Positions 14,792 through 19,495 of a stretch of 19,495 nt of DNA are shown here, piece after piece. The DNA is taken from NCBI GenBank assembly GCA_964560775.1, contig CAZLNH010000290.1:1-19495 (forward strand), in the 5' to 3' direction. Origin of the DNA: Woeseia sp964560775 (GTDB lineage Bacteria > Pseudomonadota > Gammaproteobacteria > Steroidobacterales > Woeseiaceae). The notes beneath the pieces are model-generated. The model made no database searches, was not told where the DNA came from, and saw only the letters and a list, made by a program, of their open reading frames with translations. Every line of letters starts with the position of its first letter. Within the stretch, counting starts at the first letter, position 1. The position numbers and the translations under genes are program-made.

Positions 14792-15599
14792 TTGATTGCC
14801 TTGCCTTTACCACCACCGGGGCGCCGCGGTCACTGCCAAGCCCCTCGGCGGCGTTACCTTCGGCACGGGCAATTTCCAGCACGCCGAATGAATTTACCAG
14901 CGCAAGGTATTTGCCCGGCTGCGTGCGCCCGTAGGTTTCTACCAGGTCGATTGTGTGACCGCCCAGCCTTACCTGAGGCGCTGCCAGGTGACTGAGCAGG
15001 TTCCCGTCAATATTGCTGATCAGGTTGCCGAAAGCATCAATGGTCACAATAACGCCACTGACGCGAGTCGGGGTCACCTCCGGTTCATCCAGCCACTCCG
15101 GCGCCCATTCCCGAATACGGCGCCCGGTATCGACGGGACGCAGGCGGCCGGCGGCGAGTTCGGCGGCAACCGGCGCGAAGATATCGCGGCCGTGGAAGGT
15201 GGCGCTCGGCACCGGCAACTTCAGGTTGCCGAGCCTGCCGTCGTCAAGAGCATAGACGTCAACGTCGTCCTGCTTCGCCAGCAGCGGCGCCAGCAGGCCG
15301 TTGTCCGGCGCAATGAATACGTGCCCGTCGAGTGCAGCGACCAGGATTTCCCGTTCTGTACCGACGCCGGGATCAACGATGGCAACATGCACGGTCCCGC
15401 GCGGAAAATACTTATACGAACGGCTCAGCCAGAAGCCCGCCTCCGGCGGCCAGTGCGCCGGAATCTCGTGTGTCAGGTCGACGATCGTCCCTTGCCGGAA
15501 CCGCTGCAGAATGACGCCTTTCATGACGCCGGTGAATGGACCCTTGTGACCGAAGTCCGTTGTGATCGTGATGACACCCGAAGGATGAAAATCCGACAT
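14772..15599 (-). CDS. S-adenosyl-L-methionine hydrolase (DUF62 / SAM hydroxide adenosyltransferase)
   Basis: This 275-residue protein of the DUF62 family uses hydroxide to split SAM into adenosine and methionine. Conserved parts are ITTDFGHKGPFTGVMKGVI (11-29), AIVDPGVGTEREILVAAL (73-90), FIAPDNGLLAPLL (95-107), ATFHGRDIFAPVAAE (133-147) and IDAFGNLISNI (187-197). Asp76, Arg83 and His136 match in identity and spacing the Asp-Arg-His triad of SAM hydrolases, which argues for hydrolase rather than fluorinase or chlorinase. The ATG at 15599 gives the standard start. The last six residues (SSRGA and part of the Thr before them) are encoded by palindromic element copy 3, so the natural C-terminus has been altered by the repeat. 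It is the last gene of a minus-strand run and starts 69 bases after the transporter stop. Confidence 0.9.
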   Translation of the reverse strand: MSDFHPSGVITITTDFGHKGPFTGVMKGVILQRFRQGTIVDLTHEIPAHWPPEAGFWLSRSYKYFPRGTVHVAIVDPGVGTEREILVAALDGHVFIAPDNGLLAPLLAKQDDVDVYALDDGRLGNLKLPVPSATFHGRDIFAPVAAELAAGRLRPVDTGRRIREWAPEWLDEPEVTPTRVSGVIVTIDAFGNLISNIDGNLLSHLAAPQVRLGGHTIDLVETYGRTQPGKYLALVNSFGVLEIARAEGNAAEGLGSDRGAPVVVKARQSTSSRGA

Positions 15600-15668
15600 T
15601 ACCGTCCGTCACTCCGCTCGCTTTACGGCACAGTACAGACCTCAAAGATACACGAGATCCCCGTTAAA

Positions 15669-16421
15669 TTACCTCGCAGGGGCGGCCGATGCCATTCGCT
15701 GCCGGTACGCTGCGCGCGCCCAGTAGATAAACACCGTATCGATCGCCGCGATCACCAGTTTGAAAACATACTTGGCGGCGCCAAGTGCCAGCGCCGTGCG
15801 CAAATCGACGATGCCCCACCAGGCCACCAGCGAGTAAATGACAGTGTCGAGTGCCTGCGAACTCATCGTCGACAAATTGTTGCGCAGCCACAGCCAGCGG
15901 TCGCCGGTAATTTGCTTGATGCGGTGAAATGCCCAGACGTCGAAACTCTGGCTGATGTAATACGCGAGAAGAGACCCGAACACGAAGCGCGGCGTGAAAT
16001 TGACAATCGTTGCAAATGCGGCGTGTATATCGGCGGAGAACCGGGCGGTTTCGGGACTTTGTGCCGGCTGGTAGAGCAGGGCAAGGCTCAGCATGACCAG
16101 CACGACGACACTGACGACAAAACCCATGCGCACAGCCTTGTTGGCTTCGGCACGGCCATGGTTTTCACTCAGCACGTCAGTGGCGAAAAAGATGCTCGAG
16201 TAAAATATGACGCCAAGACTCGTCTGGATACCAAAGATCTCAGTGAGCTTTGGACCCTGCAGGTTGGCCAGGATGATCGCGGTTGCGATGGCAACCTGCA
16301 GGCCGGCCTTGCCGAACAGGCGGTACAGGATGACGGTAAAGCCGAGATCGACGAACAACGTCGTGAACCACAGCAGTTCCTGCTGCCCGACGAAAAAATT
16401 GACGATCTGCTGCGGTATCAT
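15669..16421 (-). CDS. yhhQ: queuosine precursor transporter (YhhQ/VUT family)
   Basis: This 250-residue inner-membrane protein of the VUT (DUF165) family imports preQ0/preQ1 for tRNA queuosine. About six hydrophobic helices are visible, for example LLWFTTLFVDLGFTVILYRL, then LQVAIATAIILANLQ, VVSVVVLVMLSLALLY and the helix pair near the C-terminus. Family signatures are LQGPKLTEIFGIQTSLGVIF, FFATDVLSENHGR, PRFVFGSLLAYYISQSFDV and LRNNLSTMSSQALDTVIYS. The start at 16421 is the first ATG in frame. Only 56 bases separate it from the acyl-CoA dehydrogenase upstream, and an 18-bp perfect palindrome sits just before it. No Shine-Dalgarno sequence is apparent, which is unusual. No queuosine biosynthesis genes are nearby. 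Confidence 0.92.
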   Translation of the reverse strand: MIPQQIVNFFVGQQELLWFTTLFVDLGFTVILYRLFGKAGLQVAIATAIILANLQGPKLTEIFGIQTSLGVIFYSSIFFATDVLSENHGRAEANKAVRMGFVVSVVVLVMLSLALLYQPAQSPETARFSADIHAAFATIVNFTPRFVFGSLLAYYISQSFDVWAFHRIKQITGDRWLWLRNNLSTMSSQALDTVIYSLVAWWGIVDLRTALALGAAKYVFKLVIAAIDTVFIYWARAAYRQRMASAAPAR

Positions 16422-16431
16422 GATTCAGACT

Positions 16432-16449
16432 CGGGTGCCGCGGCACCCG
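16432..16449 (-). other. 18-bp perfect palindrome just upstream of yhhQ
   Basis: CGGGTGCCGCGGCACCCG is self-complementary and ends 10 bases before the yhhQ ATG. In RNA it would give a 7-bp GC-rich stem with a CGCG loop at the place where a ribosome site should be. A second palindrome, CCTGACGTCAGG (16471-16482), overlaps the stop of the upstream gene. Candidate translational control hairpin, operator or mRNA processing site. Confidence 0.4.
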
Positions 16450-16477
16450 GGCCCGGCGTGAAGGCATTCGCCTGACG

Positions 16478-17623
16478 TCAGGTGGTTGCGTCGGCCGCAT
16501 TCCCCGTGTAGCGGTCCAGGTGATAATCGGCGTGCCCGAACAATATGCCGATGGCCGTCAGGCGCTTGAAATAGTGAGCGATGTCCATTTCCCAAGTCAT
16601 GCCCATGCCGCCATGGATCTGGACGGCTTCCTCGCCGACGCGGCGGCCCATGGTGCCAACCTGGTATTTCAGTGCGGCGATTGCACGAGACGAGTTCGCA
16701 TCGCGTTCGGCGCGCAGCATTGTCGCCCAGAGCAACAGCGATTTCGTCTGCTCACACGCCATCAGTGTTTCGACCATGCGGTGCTGCAGCGCCTGGAAAG
16801 TGCCGATCGGCACGCCAAACTGACTGCGCTGCTTTGAATACTCGACAGTCTTGTCGTGCATCGTGCGCATGATCCCCACGGCTTCCGCGGCGACGGCCAA
16901 CGTCGCATCATCGACAACCTGCTGCAGGGTCGCGAATCCGCCGTCAACCTCACCCAGGACCCTGTCACCGTCGACGTGCACATCGTCGAGCGTGACCTCG
17001 GCGGCGCCATGCGCGTCGACGGTCTTGTACAGCCTGCGGCGTAGCCCTTTGGCCGATCCGTCGACGATGAATAATGTTATGCCGTCGGCATCGCCCTGAT
17101 TGCCGCCGGTGCGGGCGGGAATGATCAGCAAGTCGGCGTCGCCACCGTTCAGCACCATCGTCTTGCGGCCTGTCAGGACCCAGTTATCGCCTTTACGTTT
17201 CGCCGAAGTAACTACATTCGCAATGTCAAAGCGGGCCTGTGGCTCAGCGAAAGCCAGCGCTGCCTGCAGGCAGCCATCGATGAGACCGGGCAGCCATCGT
17301 TCCTTCTGTTCCGCGTTTGCCAGGTGCCGCAACGCGCCGCCGGCGAGCACGATGTTGGCGACGAACGGCTCAACGACGAGCCCTCGACCAAATTGTTCCA
17401 TCATCAGCATCGTTTCGACTGGCCCGCCGCCGAGTCCGCCATCGTCCTCGTCAAACAGGACAGCCGTCACGCCCAGTTCCGCGAAGTTTTGCCACATCTC
17501 GCGGCTGAACGCGGCTTCGCCTTCCGCAATCTGCATGCGCTGGTCAAAGTCGTAATTGTTGTCGATGAACCGGGCGACGCTGTCGGCCAGCATTGACTGT
17601 TCTTCGGTAACTGAAAAATCCAT
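16478..17623 (-). CDS. acyl-CoA dehydrogenase, small/non-catalytic-type subunit (PimD/FadE28-like)
   Basis: This 381-residue protein has the acyl-CoA dehydrogenase fold: N-terminal helical domain (MDFSVTEEQSMLADSVARFI onward), beta domain (ALAFAEPQARFD, NWVLTGRKTMVLNGGDADLL), and C-terminal helical domain (EYSKQRSQFGVPIGTFQALQ, QIHGGMGMTWEMDIAHYFKR). I find no Glu at the alternate catalytic position in the helix VVDDATLAVAAEAVG. The canonical late YEGT-type site is also absent, so it probably acts as the partner of the gene just upstream, as in alpha2beta2 steroid or dicarboxylate acyl-CoA dehydrogenases. The start at 17623 is the first ATG, 38 bases after its partner's stop. The substrate is unknown; pimeloyl-CoA-like or steroid side-chain CoA esters are family precedents. 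Confidence 0.88.
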   Translation of the reverse strand: MDFSVTEEQSMLADSVARFIDNNYDFDQRMQIAEGEAAFSREMWQNFAELGVTAVLFDEDDGGLGGGPVETMLMMEQFGRGLVVEPFVANIVLAGGALRHLANAEQKERWLPGLIDGCLQAALAFAEPQARFDIANVVTSAKRKGDNWVLTGRKTMVLNGGDADLLIIPARTGGNQGDADGITLFIVDGSAKGLRRRLYKTVDAHGAAEVTLDDVHVDGDRVLGEVDGGFATLQQVVDDATLAVAAEAVGIMRTMHDKTVEYSKQRSQFGVPIGTFQALQHRMVETLMACEQTKSLLLWATMLRAERDANSSRAIAALKYQVGTMGRRVGEEAVQIHGGMGMTWEMDIAHYFKRLTAIGILFGHADYHLDRYTGNAADATT

Positions 17624-17661
17624 AGTGCTATCCGTGCGGGGCCTTAAGGGCGAGGCGGCTG

Positions 17662-18864
17662 TCAGAGTCCAAGCACGTGCTTGGAGATGATGTTTTTCTG
17701 GATTTCGTTTGAGCCGCCGTAGATCGACGCCTTGCGGTTGTTGAAGTATTGCAGCGACGATTGCGTCTCGGCGCGATAGCCGACGTGATCTTCCTCCGGA
17801 AAATCGGCGGCGTATTGCTCGGGCACGAAGGGCAATGCGTAATAACCGGCCGCCTCGACGAAGAGCATGTCAATCCGTTGCTGCATTTCGGTGCCGGCAA
17901 TTTTCAGGATCGACGACTCGGGACCGGGCGCATTGCCGACGGCAACAGCCGCCAGCGTGCGCAGCTCGGTGAATTCGAGTGCTTTCAGTTCGATTTCGGT
18001 GGCGGCGAGCTTGCGGGCGAAGTTCCGGTCGTCCTGCAGCGGGGGCGCGCCGTGTACGGATTCAGACGCTTTTTCCCGCAGCCGGCTCAGCCGGTACTTC
18101 GACCGCGCAACGCCGGCAATATTGGTGCGTTCGTGCTGCAACAGCACTTTGCCATAGGTCCATCCCTTGCCTTCCTCGCCCACGAGATTCGCGGCCGGCA
18201 CCTCGACGTCCTCAAAATGCACTTCGTTGACTTCCCGCTCGCCCTCGATCGTGATGATCGGCCGCACCGAGACGCCCTTCGTGTTCATGTCGATCAGCAG
18301 GAAACTGATGCCTTCCTGGCGGCGTGCTACGTCACTGCTGGTCCGTACAAGGCAGAAAATCCAGTCGGCGTAGTGGCCGAGAGTCGTCCACGTCTTGGTG
18401 CCGTTGACAATGTAATGGTCGCCGACGCGTTCGGCGCGGGTCTTCAGGGAGGCGAGATCCGACCCGGATCCCGGTTCCGAATAGCCCTGGCACCACCATA
18501 CGTTGCTGGCGAGGATGTCCGGCAGGAAGCGCTTTTTCTGTTCGTCGTTACCGAACGTATAAATTACGGGCGCCACCATCTTGACGCCGAACGGAATCAT
18601 GTCCGGCGCGTTAGCCATCGCAATCTCGTTCGCGAAGATGTATTTCTGCACCGGTGTCCAGCCGGTGCCGCCGTGCTCGGTCGGCCAGTTGAGTGCCGCC
18701 CAGCCCTGTTCGTGGAGTATCTTCTGCCAGCGCACCATGTCGTCGCGGCTGAGCGAGATGCCCTTTTTCTGCTTGCGCCGCAGTTCTTCGGGGTATTTGT
18801 CGCGAAAAAACGCGCGAACTTCCTCCCGAAACGCCAGTTCCTCGTCGGACAGGTTTACGTTCAT
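17662..18864 (-). CDS. acyl-CoA dehydrogenase, large/catalytic subunit (PimC/FadE29-like)
   Basis: This 400-residue FAD enzyme has the order N-terminal helices, FAD/substrate beta domain (GYSEPGSGSDLASLKTRAE, 127-145; VNGTKTWTTLGHYADW, 153-168) and C-terminal helices ending in KASIYGGSNEIQKNIISKHV (378-397). The usual MCAD-type catalytic Glu position (YEGT) is Gly here, while Glu245 in LLQHERTNIAG sits at the alternate isovaleryl-CoA-dehydrogenase/FadE29 position. This is consistent with the catalytic subunit of a heteromeric enzyme. It has a good ribosome site (GGGAAG, 7 bases before the ATG at 18864) and a promoter candidate about 130 bases upstream. It is the first gene of the leftward run ACAD large, ACAD small, yhhQ, SAM hydrolase, with gaps of 38, 56 and 69 bases. 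Confidence 0.92.
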   Translation of the reverse strand: MNVNLSDEELAFREEVRAFFRDKYPEELRRKQKKGISLSRDDMVRWQKILHEQGWAALNWPTEHGGTGWTPVQKYIFANEIAMANAPDMIPFGVKMVAPVIYTFGNDEQKKRFLPDILASNVWWCQGYSEPGSGSDLASLKTRAERVGDHYIVNGTKTWTTLGHYADWIFCLVRTSSDVARRQEGISFLLIDMNTKGVSVRPIITIEGEREVNEVHFEDVEVPAANLVGEEGKGWTYGKVLLQHERTNIAGVARSKYRLSRLREKASESVHGAPPLQDDRNFARKLAATEIELKALEFTELRTLAAVAVGNAPGPESSILKIAGTEMQQRIDMLFVEAAGYYALPFVPEQYAADFPEEDHVGYRAETQSSLQYFNNRKASIYGGSNEIQKNIISKHVLGL

Positions 18865-18989
18865 TCACACTTCCCAATGTCAGTCATGTCCGGGACAAGG
18901 GTATCCCGGGCAACAATCTGCAGGAAACCCGTCATCAGTGAACCGTGGATGGCGGGTACCGGCGGTGTTCGGGTCAGTCGGGGACGGGC

Positions 18990-19018
18990 AGTATAACGAG
19001 GGATGCTGCAATGCACAA
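18990..19018 (-). promoter_or_regulatory. candidate sigma70-type promoter of the acyl-CoA dehydrogenase operon
   Basis: On the minus strand TTGTGC (19013-19018) and TATACT (18990-18995) are 17 bases apart, matching consensus at 3 of 6 and 5 of 6 positions. The 5' untranslated region would be about 120 bases. It lies between the operon and the large palindrome starting at 19077. Confidence 0.45.
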
Positions 19019-19076
19019 CACACTACACTGACACCCGTTAATCACTGGTTTCATTGAGAAAATTGATACTCCCGCC

Positions 19077-19171
19077 GCACCGGTACCCCCTGTGGGGAGG
19101 TCTTTGGGGGTATGGCTCCCTTCGGTCCGCTTTATTTCCCCCAAAGACCTCCCCACAGGGGGTACCGGTGC
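19077..19171. repeat. 34-bp perfect inverted repeat with 27-bp spacer
   Basis: Arms at 19077-19110 and 19138-19171 are perfect reverse complements; the left arm starts GCACCGGTACCCCCTGTGGG and ends TCTTTGGGGG. The spacer (19111-19137) begins TATGGCTCCC. There is no gene in the surrounding 18865-19495 stretch. The structure could be a hairpin-type mobile repeat, a strong bidirectional 3'-end structure for a gene beyond the right edge, or a structured RNA. No T-run favours plain intrinsic termination. Confidence 0.9.
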
Positions 19172-19221
19172 TCCTCTGGGGGCGCCGAATCTTCCGGAAG
19201 GTGCTGTTGGCGCGATCGAGG

Positions 19222-19400
19222 ATTATTCATGAACGGCACAATGGCAGGGGCGGAGGTGTGCCCCGGGGAGGGCTTTTCAGGGCTGTGCCGGACAGGGACG
19301 TCCGGCACAGAGCGTACAGGGACGTATTCACAGCGTCCCTGAAAAGCCCTCCCCGGGGCGCGCCTTCGCCTACCACCGCACCAAAACGTTCATGAATAAT
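19222..19400. repeat. nested palindromic element, about 179 bp, with 14-bp inverted termini
   Basis: Outer termini ATTATTCATGAACG (19222-19235) and CGTTCATGAATAAT (19387-19400) are perfect inverted repeats. Inside are 22-bp perfect arms (19261-19282 and 19337-19358, CCCCGGGGAGGGCTTTTCAG and GG). Further in is an 11-bp perfect hairpin CTGTGCCGGAC/GTCCGGCACAG (19283-19293, 19300-19310). ACAGGGACGT occurs twice (19292-19301, 19316-19325). A competing hairpin CAGGGACG/CGTCCCTG (19317-19324, 19334-19341) excludes part of the 22-bp pairing. Between outer and middle arms the two sides still match imperfectly. No ORF inside is supported. It looks like a non-autonomous MITE-like repeat or a foldback RNA. 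Confidence 0.85.
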
Positions 19401-19495
19401 CAGGCCGTGGCGCTCCGAGCACCGTAAACGCCACTGGCGCCGCAGGGAGACGTTACGGAACCTCAGGTATTGGCGCGACTCTTACCCGGTATCGA

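Noticed and set aside
14772..15599. Fluorinase or chlorinase (nucleophilic SAM halogenase)
   Set aside because: The Asp76-Arg83-His136 set with its spacing is that of SAM hydrolases, and no halogenase-type neighbour genes are present.
14955..16475. 506-codon plus-strand frame opposite the SAM hydrolase and transporter
   Set aside because: It is antisense to two genes with clear family motifs, and its composition is Arg/His/Asp-rich without any recognisable domain.
16422..16478. preQ1 riboswitch upstream of yhhQ
   Set aside because: The 56-base gap holds palindromes but no recognisable preQ1 aptamer pattern (no A-rich tail pairing with a loop).
17749..18996. 415-codon plus-strand frame opposite the large acyl-CoA dehydrogenase
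   Set aside because: It is an antisense shadow of a strongly supported gene, with no motif or ribosome site.
19054..19395. 113-codon plus-strand frame at the right end
   Set aside because: It runs through both palindromic elements and has no conserved feature; it is open because the sequence is GC-rich.

Overview
The window reads as chromosomal DNA from a GC-rich, probably gammaproteobacterial (environmental, heterotrophic) genome. The grounds are a bacterial GlnRS, a Zur-type repressor with two CxxC pairs, a YhhQ-type queuosine-precursor transporter and a heteromeric acyl-CoA dehydrogenase pair, all on GC-rich codons. The lineage call is inference. I see no rRNA, tRNA, CRISPR array, transposase, integrase or phage gene.

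Layout, left to right. (1) mmsA (+) encodes an acylating methylmalonate-semialdehyde dehydrogenase. A roughly 350 bp block of expanded tandem repeats follows it. (2) A plus-strand cluster runs: MetF/MTHFR-like protein, CoxG-like membrane-anchored SRPBCC protein, CoxS-like [2Fe-2S] subunit, CoxM-like FAD subunit, a possible 32-codon coupling ORF, and an XdhC/CoxI-type molybdenum-cofactor factor. This is most of a xanthine-dehydrogenase/CO-dehydrogenase-family hydroxylase, but the large molybdopterin-binding subunit is absent from the window. (3) The minus strand then carries thrS, a very long protein that fuses two receiver-like domains, a membrane helix, a helical repeat region and a TonB C-terminal domain, and a TetR regulator. 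(4) zur (+) diverges from thrS and is followed by glnS (+). (5) A minus-strand catabolic/salvage run transcribed leftward holds large and small acyl-CoA dehydrogenase subunits (a PimC/PimD- or FadE29/FadE28-like pair), a queuosine-precursor transporter, and an S-adenosylmethionine hydrolase (DUF62). (6) The right end is about 630 bp with no supported gene and two large palindromic structures.

The most striking non-coding signal is a family of three 96-97 bp imperfectly palindromic elements (CGTCATTGCGAG... ...CTCGCGATGACG), all in the same orientation, at 1884-1979, 12170-12266 and 14695-14791. Two of them have tandemly amplified ends: seven 27-bp units left and four 22-bp units right in the first copy, and two 10-bp units left and three 27-bp units right in the second. 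The third copy is unexpanded and supplies the last codons of the SAM-hydrolase gene. At the right edge are a 34-bp perfect inverted repeat and a separate nested palindrome of about 179 bp bounded by 14-bp inverted termini. The protein most worth a second look is the REC-REC-TM-TonB fusion. The most interesting gene-content anomaly is the molybdenum-hydroxylase operon without its catalytic subunit.
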